A stretch of 64,000 bases of DNA from Novosphingobium sp. G106. Its GTDB lineage: Bacteria > Pseudomonadota > Alphaproteobacteria > Sphingomonadales > Sphingomonadaceae. Numbering within the stretch: the first letter of the stretch is position 1; each line of letters opens with the position of its first letter. Location of the stretch: assembly GCF_019075875.1 (NCBI RefSeq), contig NZ_JAHOOZ010000001.1:5026001-5090000 (forward strand), in the 5' to 3' direction. The position numbers and the translations under genes were made by a program. Below are positions 9,123 to 18,020 of this stretch, piece after piece. The notes below the pieces were generated by a model. The model made no database searches and was not told where the DNA came from. It saw only the letters and a program-made list of their open reading frames with translations.

Positions 9123-10785
9123 TTAAAGCGTCTGGTTGCCCAGCCCCGCGGCGTGCTTGGCCGCGACGAAGCCCCAGGTGAAGCTCGGACCGATCGAGCA
9201 GCCTGCGCCCGGATAGGTCCGGCCCATGACCGCGGCGGTGGTCGTACCGGTGGCATAGAGCCCCGGAATCGCTTCGCCGTCCTCGCGCAGCACGCGCGCC
9301 GCACTGTCGGTGACGACGCCGCCGAAAGTGCCGACATCGCCGGGGTTGATCGCCACGGCATAGAACGGCCCTTCCTCGACCGTGCCAAGCGTGGCGTTGG
9401 GGCTGTGGGTGTAGTCGCCCAGGAAGCGATCGTAGGCGCGGTCCCCGCGGCCGAAGTCCTCGTCCTTGCCTTTGCGCGCGAATTGGTTGAAGCGGTCGGT
9501 CGTCGCCTTGAGCGTCGCCGGCGGCACGCCGCAGGCCATGGCGAGTTCCTCGATCGTGTCGCCCTTGCGCAGGAAGCCGGTCGAGAACCAGTCGTCCGGC
9601 TTCTTGGTGCCGGGCAGGGTGTCGGCCAGCATGTAGGTCTTGATGAACTGGCTATCCATGATCATCCAGCTCGGCAGCGCGGGCACGGTTTGGTGGCGTT
9701 CGAGCATGTTCTGGCAGAACAGCATGTAGGAGCCGCCCTCATTCATGTAGCGCTGGCCCGACTGGTCGACGAGGAAGGCGTGCGGCTTGCACAACTGCAT
9801 CTGCGCGCCGGCGGGATTGCCCGCGGGCGTGAACATGTTCTGGTTGCCGACCATCTCCTCCATCTGGCCCATCTTCGCGCCGATGCGCATCATCTCGCGG
9901 TGCATGTCGCCGGTGTCGCCCTCGGCGGCGATCGACCATTCGGTGCGGGTGCCCGGAATGTATTTGTCGCGCATCTCCTGGTTGTGGGCGAAGCCGCCGG
10001 CATTGAGCAGGACGCCGAGCCTGGCGCCGATCCGAGCCGGCTTGCCGTCGATCTCGACCGCCACGCCGGTGCAGGCGCCGTCCTCCATGATGACTTCCTT
10101 GACCGAGGCATTGGTGCGCAGCTCGACCCCGGCCTTGATCGCGGCGTGGAGCATGCGGCCTTGGAGCGCGGCCCCGGCAGTGACCCAGTGCTTGCCGGTG
10201 AGCTTCGCGGTCATGCCCTTGAGCACCATCTTCGCCGCGATCCACTTGGCCTTCCACGAGCGGCTGATCAGCGGCAGGATCATCGCGTTGAAGATCGGCA
10301 CGGGCATTTGGAAGGCGTTCGGCCGCAGCTTGGCCTTCCATTCACCAAGCTCGTTGACGTTGAACAGCTTGGCATGGACCGTGCGGCCCAGCGTGCCGCC
10401 GGCGCGGTCGTCGTAATAGTCGGGCCAGTGCGGCGCGCGTTCGAAGGGAACGCCCTGGCGGATCAGGAATTCGAGCATGGCATTGGCTTCGGTGATGTAG
10501 GTCCGGCGTCGCTCGCGGCTGGTGCCCGGAGCGTCGCCCTCGCGCGCCTCGACAACGGCGTTGAGATACTGCTCGCCCTGCTCGACGCTGTCGGTGACCC
10601 CCCGCTTCCTTCATGAAGCGGTTGGCCGGAATCCACATGACGCCGCCGGCCTTGGCGGTCGAGCCGCCGATCAGGTCGGTCTTCTCGAGGATCAGCACCG
10701 ACTTGCCCGCCTGGCGCAGCACCAGCCCCGCACACATAGAACCGCCGCCGCTGCCGACGACGACGAAATCGTAGGTTTCGTCCAT
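9123..10785 (-). pseudogene. Second KstD-like FAD oxidoreductase, one apparent frameshift
   Basis: A near-duplicate of the downstream gene (same MDETYDFVVVGSGGGSMCAG start, same YPGAGCSIGP active-site segment). The frame breaks after NRFMKEAG, at a run of six C on the plus strand (10598-10603). Removing one C restores a continuous 553-residue protein that resumes VTDSVEQGEQYLNAV. The enzyme would otherwise be complete, so the break is either a recent mutation or a homopolymer sequencing error. It is the first gene of a two-gene minus-strand unit and diverges from the SnoaL_4 gene at 10902; the 116-bp gap between them should hold both promoters. Confidence 0.8.
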
Positions 10786-10901
10786 TTACCCCAATCCTCT
10801 CAAATTCTCGTTTGTCTGCAGTTCACACGATAGCGCGGCGCGTGTCCAGACTTGCGCCGAGGCGGCGAGAGGGTGATGCTTGCCGCAAAGGGAGAAGGCC
10901 T

Positions 10902-11450
10902 ATGCCGACGAACGCCAGCGACCTGTGGGCCGAGGCGACGATCATGGAGGTCCAGAAGCGCTATTGCCGCGGCGTCGATCGCCGGGACTTCGCCATGGTT
11001 CGCGATTGCTTCCATGCCGACGCAGAGCTCGACTACGGCGATTACAAGGGCGATGTGGACGGTTTCGTCAGGATGGCAGAGGCCGGGCTCGCCATCTACG
11101 GCGCAACGACTCATTTCATAGGAAACCAACTGGTCGAACTCGATGGCGATACGGCTTGGGCGGAGCATTATGTCGTGGCCTATCACCGCTGCCCGGCCGC
11201 AGGCGCAGTCCCCGATCACGATTTCGTCTGCAATTTCCGTTACGTCGATCGCATGGAATGGCGGCCATGCAGGAGTGGCAGCGGGGACGCGGAGGAAGGC
11301 GAATGGCGCATCGCCGCGCGCGTGTTGCTGGTCGATAGCTGGAGGCGCGTGCCGTTGCCGGATCTTGGGCCCGGTCCGACGATGAAACCGGGCAGGCGCG
11401 ACCGTGACGACCTGTCATGGTCCGACACGTTCAGGAGGAGAAAGGCGTGA
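10902..11450 (+). CDS. SnoaL_4 (BaiE-like) family protein 2
   Basis: A 182-residue cone-fold protein with RYCRGVDRRD (Y21, D26), DCFHADAELDYG and TTHFIGNQ (H71), so the putative Tyr-Asp-His triad is intact. It carries a small insert rich in Gly/Ser/Asp/Glu (CRSGSGDAEEGE) that the sister proteins lack, and a C-terminal RDRDDLSWSDTF tail resembling their RDR.D.SYA ends. The ATG follows GGGAGAAGG. It overlaps the next SnoaL_4 gene by 4 bp (GTGA), indicating translational coupling and possibly a heteromeric product. Confidence 0.78.
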   Translation: MPTNASDLWAEATIMEVQKRYCRGVDRRDFAMVRDCFHADAELDYGDYKGDVDGFVRMAEAGLAIYGATTHFIGNQLVELDGDTAWAEHYVVAYHRCPAAGAVPDHDFVCNFRYVDRMEWRPCRSGSGDAEEGEWRIAARVLLVDSWRRVPLPDLGPGPTMKPGRRDRDDLSWSDTFRRRKA

Positions 11451-11944
11451 GGAAGACGGTTGAGGAGATGCTGGCCGAGGCCACGATCAAGGACATCCAG
11501 ATCCGCTATTGCCGGGCCTGCGACCGCATGGACTTCGAGCTGATGCGGGACTGCTTCCATCCCGATGCGACCACCGACTACGGCTTCTTTGGCGGCACGG
11601 TGGACGAGTTCATCGAGGGCGCGAAGGCCGGGCTGCCGCTCTATCTCGGCACCACGCACAACACCGGCAACCAGATCGTCGATGTCGATGGCGATGTCGC
11701 TTGGGCCGAACACTATACGGTCGCGACGCACCGGGTGGCGGCCGATGAGATCGGCCCCGAGCGCGATTTCATCACGGCGGTGCGCTATATCGACCGCGTC
11801 GAATGCCGCGACGGTGATTGGCGGATCGCCAAGCGCGTGCTGATCCTCGACTGGATGCGCAGCGATCCTGTGACTGTCATCGAGCCGCGGCCCGAGGTCC
11901 AGCCGGGCAAGCGCGACCGCAGCGATGCGTCCTACGCGCGGTAA
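11447..11944 (+). CDS. SnoaL_4 (BaiE-like) family protein 3
   Basis: A 165-residue protein starting at GTG 11447, chosen because AGGAGGAG precedes it and the GTGA overlap couples it to the previous stop; an ATG 30 bp upstream is the alternative. It has RYCRACDRMD (Y21, D26), DCFHPDATTDYG and TTHNTGNQ (H71). With the proteins at 6926 and 10902 it makes three close paralogues flanking the KstD pair. It ends RDRSDASYAR. The inferred role is dehydratase, isomerase or binding protein for an intermediate of the same pathway. Confidence 0.8.
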   Translation: MRKTVEEMLAEATIKDIQIRYCRACDRMDFELMRDCFHPDATTDYGFFGGTVDEFIEGAKAGLPLYLGTTHNTGNQIVDVDGDVAWAEHYTVATHRVAADEIGPERDFITAVRYIDRVECRDGDWRIAKRVLILDWMRSDPVTVIEPRPEVQPGKRDRSDASYAR

Positions 11945-11951
11945 AAATCCC

Positions 11952-12101
11952 TCAGTGCCGTTTGAAGTATTGCACCTCACGTTCGTGCTTCTCGGCGGCT
12001 TCGCGGCTGTCGAAGGTGCCGAGGTTGCGGCGCTTGCCGGTGTCGGACTCTTTCTTGCGCGAGTAGAGCCGGTACTCGCCGGACTTGAGCTTGCGGATCA
12101 T
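11952..12101 (-). CDS. Small conserved lysine/arginine-rich protein
   Basis: A 49-residue protein, MIRKLKSGEYRLYSRKKES... ending EREVQYFKRH. The pattern SGEYRLYSRK...GKRRNLGTFDSREAAEKHE resembles short proteins found widely in proteobacteria and reminiscent of an AP2/integrase N-terminal strand-rich fold, but function is unknown. The frame continues upstream, and the internal ATG at 12101 is preferred because the residues before it are low-complexity and unlike the family. It converges on the SnoaL_4 gene. Confidence 0.6.
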   Translation of the reverse strand: MIRKLKSGEYRLYSRKKESDTGKRRNLGTFDSREAAEKHEREVQYFKRH

Positions 12102-12193
12102 GCCGAGGCAACGCCACAAGAAGCCCGAGCGTTCCAGTTTCCGCGCTTGACCGCACCGTGCTCGCGGCGGAATTTCGGTTCGGGAGAGCAAAC

Positions 12194-13003
12194 ATGGCCG
12201 CACCGGACGAACTGACCTGCCGCGCCGTTACCGCGGACGAGATTGCACATTATACCGAGCGCGGCTGGGCCAAGCTGCCGGGCTTCGTGCCGCGGACCAC
12301 CGTGGCAGAGCTGCTCGCCATGGCGCAGGAACGTATGGGCAGCGACGGCAAAGGCAATGCTGTCAGCCCGATGAAACAGCCGTTCTTCAACCCCGAAGTC
12401 ACCGGCGGCCCTGCCAATTCGCAGCTACGCCCGCTGCTGAACGGCATGGGGCGCAACGCCAAGGCGCTGATGCAGCGCAGCCCGCGGATCGAGGCGCGCT
12501 ATTTCGGGGACTTCTTCGCGGTGAAGCTGCCGGTATCGCGCGAGACCGAGCATCCGGGCGCCGGCGCGACCTATTTCCACCAGGACTTCACCAACTGGGC
12601 GCTCGACCGGTCGGGCGGAATGACCTTCTGGATCGCATTGGCCGATCTCGCGCCCGAAAGCGGCACGATGTCGTTCCTCAGCGGCTCGCACCGCGAGGGC
12701 GTGCTCGGCCACTATCGCACCTATGCCGAGGGCGAGGACATCTTCGACGATTTCCCCGAATTGCGCGATCCAGCGCGGCTATCGGAACCGATGTCCTATG
12801 CCGCGGGCGATGCCACCGTGCATTCGGTGATGACGGTCCACGGTGCGGGCGAGAACCGCACCGATGGCCCGCGCTGGGCCTATATCGTCACTGCCAATCC
12901 ATCGGACGCGCGCTGGAGCGGCGCCCCGCCCGAAGCCTATTCGACCGAGGGCATGGAGCTGCGCCAGGAACTCGACGATGCGCGATTCCCGGTGATAGGC
13001 TGA
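12194..13003 (+). CDS. Phytanoyl-CoA dioxygenase (PhyH) family protein
   Basis: A 269-residue Fe(II)/2-oxoglutarate-type oxygenase. The HxD metal motif is in YFHQDFTNW (H129, D131), the distal His is in MTVHGAGENRT (H216), and an Arg lies downstream in GPRWAY for 2-oxoglutarate binding. The central GGMTFWIALADLAPESGTMSFLSGSH segment is characteristic of PhyH. It probably hydroxylates a lipid-like or polycyclic substrate. The ATG at 12194 has GGGAG at the correct spacing; a start 36 bp upstream is possible but less well supported. Confidence 0.85.
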   Translation: MAAPDELTCRAVTADEIAHYTERGWAKLPGFVPRTTVAELLAMAQERMGSDGKGNAVSPMKQPFFNPEVTGGPANSQLRPLLNGMGRNAKALMQRSPRIEARYFGDFFAVKLPVSRETEHPGAGATYFHQDFTNWALDRSGGMTFWIALADLAPESGTMSFLSGSHREGVLGHYRTYAEGEDIFDDFPELRDPARLSEPMSYAAGDATVHSVMTVHGAGENRTDGPRWAYIVTANPSDARWSGAPPEAYSTEGMELRQELDDARFPVIG

Positions 13004-13029
13004 GAACCGGAGAAAAACGGGGGGTAACG

Positions 13030-13781
13030 ATGCACGGACAAAAGACCCGGCGTGCCGGGCGATCGGCATTGTATGGGATCATGGGCGGCCTGGCGCTGAT
13101 CGGAACGTCGCCGGCGATGGCAAAGATCGAGGAGGCACCACTCGCGAGCCGGAAGACCGCCGATCAGGTGTTCTGGCGCTTCACCCAATGCGTGCTGCGC
13201 CGCGAGCCCCAGGCATCGGCCCAACTGCTCCGGTCGGTCTATTGGACCGAAAAGGAGGTGAAGGCCGCTACCCAGCTTGCGGTTCGCAACGATTCCTGCA
13301 CGCTGCTGGACGGTGACGAACTGAAGATGCAGCCGACGCTGTTTCGCAGCGCGCTGGCTTCCGCGGCGTTTGTCGCGCGCCACGACAAGCAGCCCTTGCC
13401 CGACTATGCCTCGGCGCCGCAGCGCTTCGGAAATATCGCCATTACCACTGCGAGCACGTCGGACCAGCGAGATCGTGCCATCTTGCTGAGCTTTGCGGAA
13501 TGCGTGTTCCGGCATCGTCCGGGGAGGTCCGCAACCTGCTCGCGCTCGAGCCGATGAGCCCGGCGGAGAAGGAGGCATGGGCGCCGTTGAACGATGTTCT
13601 CGGCGGCTGCCTGCCGGCTACGCCGGGCGCGCAGGTCCATTTCAGCCGTATGGCGCTCCGCGGACTCCTCGGTGAAGCGGCCTATGAACTCGACCTGGTT
13701 CTGGCCGCCGTTCCCCCCCGGGACGTCCGCCGCTGCGCCCTGACCTTCCGGCCAGGATACTTGCCTATCGACGATAGGTGA
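13030..13781 (+). pseudogene. Exported hypothetical protein, one apparent frameshift
   Basis: The gene begins MHGQKTRRAGRSALYGIMGG and has a signal peptide ending near SPAMA. The frame is coding-like to SFAECVFRHRP, then breaks at 13521-13524 (GGGG). Adding one G continues into EVRNLLALEPMSPAEKEAW and runs to TGA 13779-13781, giving ~250 residues. Both halves contain a similar FxxCVxRxxP motif (FTQCVLRREP, FAECVFRHRP), suggesting an internal duplication. Function is unknown. The stop overlaps a possible GTG start of the next gene. Confidence 0.65.
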
Positions 13782-13822
13782 TCGGCGTCGATGCCGCCGG
13801 GGCTGGCGTATCCCTGATCGAG

Positions 13823-15145
13823 ATGTCATTGCCCCGGGCGATGACTCAGCAGCTTCCTACCCTAATCGATCAGTTCCGCGGCGACCACACCGGGCTCGAC
13901 ATACCCGCCCATGTCGAGGCCTTTCGCGAGGCCGGACCTGAATTCCTGACCCGCGCTTTCCGCGCCTTCGGATCACTCGGCGCGGACAATGCCGTCTCGC
14001 GCGTCACCAATCTCGAACACTGCCCGGGCGGCAGCACCGGGGCCAAGCTGTTCATGACGGTCGCGTACGAGCGGCCCGATCCGAAGCTGCATACCGAGCT
14101 CTTCGTCAAGTTCTCGCGCGACTTCACCGACAAGCGGCGCGACTGGCAGCGCTGGGAAATGCAGTCCGAAGTGCCGTTTCTCGCGCTCACCCGCCAGCCG
14201 GGTTTCCCGATCGCGGTGCCCGAGGCCTATTTCGCCGACTTCGACGCGAAGACCGGCACTGGCCTCGTCGTCACCGAGCGCGTCGCCTATGGCGAGAACG
14301 GGATCGAACCGCACCGGGTCAAGTGCCTCGACCATCTGACGATGGACGATCCGCTGCCCTATTACCGCCAGGTCGTCTCCTCGCTGGCGCGGCTCTGCGC
14401 CGCGCACAAGTCCGGCAGCCTGTCATCGCATATCGACGAGGTGTTTCCGTTCGATGCCAAGACCGGTTCGGCCGATCCGATCCGCTATGATGCGGACGGG
14501 CTGCGCAAGGCGCTGGACATAGCGATCGATTTCGCCAGGCGAGCGCCGCAGCTCGTGCCGGCCGAGGCGAGCACGCCCGAATTCCTTGCCGAGATGGAGC
14601 GCACCGCCAACGTCGTGCTCGAGAACGAGGCGACGCTTCAGCGCTATCTAACCGGCAATCGCGATCTGATCGCGCTGTGTCACTGGAACGCGCACATCGA
14701 CAACTGCTTCTTCTGGCGGGACGCGAGCGGGGATCTCCACAGCGGCCTGATCGACTGGGGGCGCGTCGGCCAGATCACGTTCGGCTCGATCCTCTGGGGC
14801 GGGCTGAGCGCGGCGCACTACGACATCTGGGACAAGCACATCGACGACCTGCTCCAGCTCTTCGTCGACGAATATCACGCCCACGGCGGGCCGCGGGTGA
14901 CCAAGGAAGCGCTGGAGCTGCACTTGACCTTGCACATGGCGACGATGGCGGTCTCGCGCGTGCTGCTGTTCCCCGAAGTGATCCTGTTTCGCCTGCCCGA
15001 GATCGTCGACATGCAGCCCGATGATGAGCGGATCATGGCGATCGACCCGGCGCGCAACTCGGTGCACATCTACACCGTGTTCCTGAAGTTCTGGCTGCGG
15101 CAGGACTTCGGCGCGGCGGTAGACCGGCTGCTCGCCGACGCCTGA
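13823..15145 (+). CDS. Aminoglycoside phosphotransferase-like kinase family protein
   Basis: A protein of about 440 residues with the APH/choline-kinase fold. The catalytic loop HWNAHIDN (H287, D292, N294) matches the Brenner-type HxDxxxxN motif with one substitution, and DWG (~311) is the Mg-binding motif. Members phosphorylate small-molecule hydroxyls; the substrate here is unknown. The start is uncertain: GTG 13778 would overlap the previous stop, ATG 13823 and ATG 13841 are in frame, and none has a strong ribosome site. It converges on the K+ channel gene with no gap. Confidence 0.75.
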   Translation: MSLPRAMTQQLPTLIDQFRGDHTGLDIPAHVEAFREAGPEFLTRAFRAFGSLGADNAVSRVTNLEHCPGGSTGAKLFMTVAYERPDPKLHTELFVKFSRDFTDKRRDWQRWEMQSEVPFLALTRQPGFPIAVPEAYFADFDAKTGTGLVVTERVAYGENGIEPHRVKCLDHLTMDDPLPYYRQVVSSLARLCAAHKSGSLSSHIDEVFPFDAKTGSADPIRYDADGLRKALDIAIDFARRAPQLVPAEASTPEFLAEMERTANVVLENEATLQRYLTGNRDLIALCHWNAHIDNCFFWRDASGDLHSGLIDWGRVGQITFGSILWGGLSAAHYDIWDKHIDDLLQLFVDEYHAHGGPRVTKEALELHLTLHMATMAVSRVLLFPEVILFRLPEIVDMQPDDERIMAIDPARNSVHIYTVFLKFWLRQDFGAAVDRLLADA

Positions 15146-16261
15146 TCAGGTCCAGGTCCGGCCGACTTTTATCGGCTTCTTCGGCGCGGCGAAGATCGCG
15201 CCCGCGGCGACCTTGGTGCTGCGCACGACGAGGACCACGGTATCGCCGGCCTCGATCCACACGCCTTCGCCGGGATGGAGGAAGCTCGGCCCGTCGGGGC
15301 GGTCGATCTGGACGATGAAGAAGGCGCCGCCGCCGCGGCGCTCGGCCTCGCCCACCGTCTCGCCGGCGAGCGCGCTGTCCGCGGGCACGGTTACCGCCTC
15401 GATCTCCAGCCCGAACTCATGGAGGCCCCGCTTGAGGTCACGCATGGGCTGGCTCTCGCCCATAAAACGCGCGGTGGTGGGATAGAGGATCATCTCGGCG
15501 ATGCGCTCTGCACCGATGTGGGTGGGCAGGACGACCTTGTCGGCGCCGGCGTGGATCAGCTTGCTTTCGGTCGTAGGTATCTCGCCGCGGGCGATGATTT
15601 CGAGCCGCGGATTGAGGCTGCGGGCCGACAGCGTGATGAAGACGTTGAGCGCGTCATCGGGCAGCACCGTTGCCAGCACCCGCGCTCGCTCGATCCCGGC
15701 CGCCTTGAGCGAAGCCTCGTCGGTCGCGTCGCCGGCGAGGCAGAGATAGCCCAGCGCCTGCGCCTCGGCGAGCTTGGCGGGGTTGCGTTCGAGGATGACG
15801 AAGCCCTGGCGTGCGGCCGAGAGCTCCTTGCCGAGCTGTTCGCCGATGCGGCCATAGCCGCAGATGATGGCGTGGCCCGAAAGCCGTTCGATCTGCGATT
15901 GCATGCGGTCGATCCCCAAGAGACTGCGGAGCTGGTAGTGCGCGAAGACCTGGATCAGCGCACCGGTGAGCACGATCATGCCGGTGCAGCCGAGCACCAT
16001 CGTGCTCATCGTCAAGGTGCGAAGCCAGGCCGTGTCGATCGGATGGACCTCGCCATAGCCGACCGAGAAGATCGTCAGCGTGACCATGTAGGTCGCGTCG
16101 GCCAGGGTCCATCCCGACGCGACATAGCCGGCCGAGGCCAGGACAAAGACCGCGCCGACGAAGGCCAACGTCCGCGCGAGGTTGAGCAGCGGCGATCCGA
16201 AGACGCCGTCCGCCACTTGTTCGGCCCTGGTCCAGCGATCGGCTATTGTGCGTGCCCCCAA
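15146..16261 (-). CDS. Potassium channel protein with cytoplasmic RCK (TrkA-N/TrkA-C) domains
   Basis: A protein of about 371 residues with two transmembrane helices (~28-48 and ~78-105) flanking a pore loop, then a Rossmann RCK domain beginning HAIICGYGRIGEQLG (~130) and a TrkA-C domain at ~285-360. The selectivity filter reads SVGYGEV (66-72) where TVGYGD is usual. Such channels pass K+ under control of nucleotide or Ca2+ binding to the RCK ring. The first codon is TTG at 16261; GTG 17 codons in is an alternative start. Confidence 0.85.
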   Translation of the reverse strand: MGARTIADRWTRAEQVADGVFGSPLLNLARTLAFVGAVFVLASAGYVASGWTLADATYMVTLTIFSVGYGEVHPIDTAWLRTLTMSTMVLGCTGMIVLTGALIQVFAHYQLRSLLGIDRMQSQIERLSGHAIICGYGRIGEQLGKELSAARQGFVILERNPAKLAEAQALGYLCLAGDATDEASLKAAGIERARVLATVLPDDALNVFITLSARSLNPRLEIIARGEIPTTESKLIHAGADKVVLPTHIGAERIAEMILYPTTARFMGESQPMRDLKRGLHEFGLEIEAVTVPADSALAGETVGEAERRGGGAFFIVQIDRPDGPSFLHPGEGVWIEAGDTVVLVVRSTKVAAGAIFAAPKKPIKVGRTWT

Positions 16262-16300
16262 TGCTGCAGGTGCGAAACTGACGGCAGAGCGGGCGGTTGT

Positions 16301-16728
16301 CTAGCCTAGCGGTTCCCAGTTTTCCGGGGCCAGTTCGAAGCCGGCGAAGTCGAAGCCCGGCGAGACGATGCAGCTTACCAGCGTCCACCCGCTCTGCGGC
16401 TCGGCCGCTTGCCAATGGCCGGCGGAACCAGCGCCTGCGGTACTTGGCCGCCCAGCACATCCGGGCCCAGGGTGATCCGGCGGATCGGTCCGCTCTTGTC
16501 CGCCGCGATCGACAGCTTCAGCGGTTCGCCGGCGTGCCACAGCCAGATCTCGGCGGCATCGACCCTGTGCCAGTGCGAACGCTGGTGCGCTTCGAGCAGG
16601 AAGTGGATCGCCGTCCCGCTCGGCCGTTCGCCCGGCGGCGCATCGGCCCGCCATGTCTCGCGGTACCAGCCGCCTTCGGGGTGCGGCGCGAGGCCGAGCT
16701 TCTCTATGATCGCTTCCGCAGTCGCCAT
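16301..16728 (-). pseudogene. Cupin_5 (DUF985) family protein, one apparent frameshift
   Basis: The N-terminal frame (MATAEAIIEKLGLAPHPEGGWYRETW, HWHRVDAAEIWLWHAGEPL) is typical of DUF985 cupins. The frame breaks after PQALVP at about 16421-16427. Restoring one base yields AGHWQAAEPQSGWTLVSCIVSPGFDFAGFEL, which is the conserved family C terminus, for ~142 residues. Neither frame alone is a full protein. Family function is unresolved. The sequence around the break is GGCCGGC, where a repeat unit could have slipped. Confidence 0.75.
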
Positions 16729-16832
16729 GCCGTGCTCCTTGGTCGCCAGCTTGCCGCGGCGGTCATGAAAAATCCACTTGCCGGTGCGGCCGCCCTGTTG
16801 TCCTCTTCGCGCAACGAAAAAAGGGGAGAGGC

Positions 16833-18009
16833 ATGAGCGGACAACCGCAGCGCCTGCTGGCGTTCGATGACATCCTGCAACTCGCGGAGCGTGAGAGCGG
16901 GGCCTATGGCCTTGCGGATGCCGGCCTGGTCGCGCGTGTGAAGGAAATGGTCGAGCGGTTCAACGCGCGCGGTCCCTACGAAGGGTATCAGGTCGACGCG
17001 ATGCGCCCGCAGGTCGTGCGGATGCTGTCGGGCCGGCTCAAGATGCTGGCCGACCTGCAGCGCTATCCCGCGATCGCCGAAGAGAGGATCGAAAGGCCGG
17101 TGTTCATCGTCGGCTTCCCGCGATCGGGCACGACGCTGCTGCATTCGCTGCTGGCTGAGGATCCCGAAGCGCTCAAGATCCAGTCCTGGCACCTCCTGTC
17201 ACCCTCGCCGCCGCCCGGGGCAGGACCGGTCGCAGGGCAGCGCATTGCCGAGGCGCAGCGGCGGATCGAGGAATGGATGGACTTCTGCCCGGCGCAGCGG
17301 CCGATGCATCCCTATATCGATAAGGGTGCGTTCCAGCTCTGCGAGAACGAGGAAGCCTATTCGCTCGATTTCCAGAACGCCTATCCGTTCTACTACTTCC
17401 GCGTGCCGACGCTGGAACCGGCCGATGTGCTGTCGGGCGATCCGCAGGATTCCTATCGCTTCCACCGCCAGCTTCTCCAGCACCTGCAGTGGAACACCGG
17501 CAAGACGCGCTGGATATGCAAGGAGCCCGGCGCTCAGATGCGCTTGCCCGAGCTGTTCGAAGCCTATCCCGATGCACTCTGCGTCTGGGCGCACCGACCC
17601 ATCGCAGAGATCTATGCCTCCAACGTCGCGCTGCGCGCGGCGGTCTACGACACGATCCGCGGGCAGCCCAACGATTTGCGCAGCCGGTCGCAGCAGATCG
17701 CCGAGGGCATGAAAGGGGGCGTTCGACCGGCTGATCGCCAGCGACATGATCCGCGATCCGCGCATTCTCCACCTGCCGTTCCGTGAATTGGCCGCCGATC
17801 CGCTCGGCGTGGTGCGCAAGGTCTATGCGCGGCTCGGCGAGGAGGTCAGCCCGGCTTTTGAGGCAGCGATGAAGGACTGGCTCGCCAATCCCGAAAATGC
17901 CGTCGACCGCTATGGCCGCTATCCCTACAGTTACGAGGCTTTCGGGCTCGACCGCGACTGGGCGGAAGAGCTGTTCGCCGATTACAGCCGCTATTTCGGC
18001 CTCGATTGA
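16833..18009 (+). pseudogene. Sulfotransferase family protein, one apparent frameshift
   Basis: The first ~295 residues have the PAPS 5'-phosphosulfate loop FPRSGTT (from F94), the segment NTGKTRWICKEP and the AHRPIAEIYASN 3'-phosphate region of sulfotransferases. The frame breaks at a GGGGG run (17715-17719). Deleting one G continues into AFDRLIASDMIRDPRILHLPF and ends FADYSRYFGLD at 18009, giving 391 residues. The intact enzyme would sulfate a hydroxylated small molecule. The gene sits 11 bp ahead of a DUF1214-like gene, so they probably shared a transcript. Confidence 0.8.
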
Positions 18010-18020
18010 AAGATCAGGTG

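Noticed and set aside
7469..10616. Two 570-residue plus-strand frames across the KstD-like genes
   Set aside because: They are antisense shadows of the flavoprotein genes and lack any domain.
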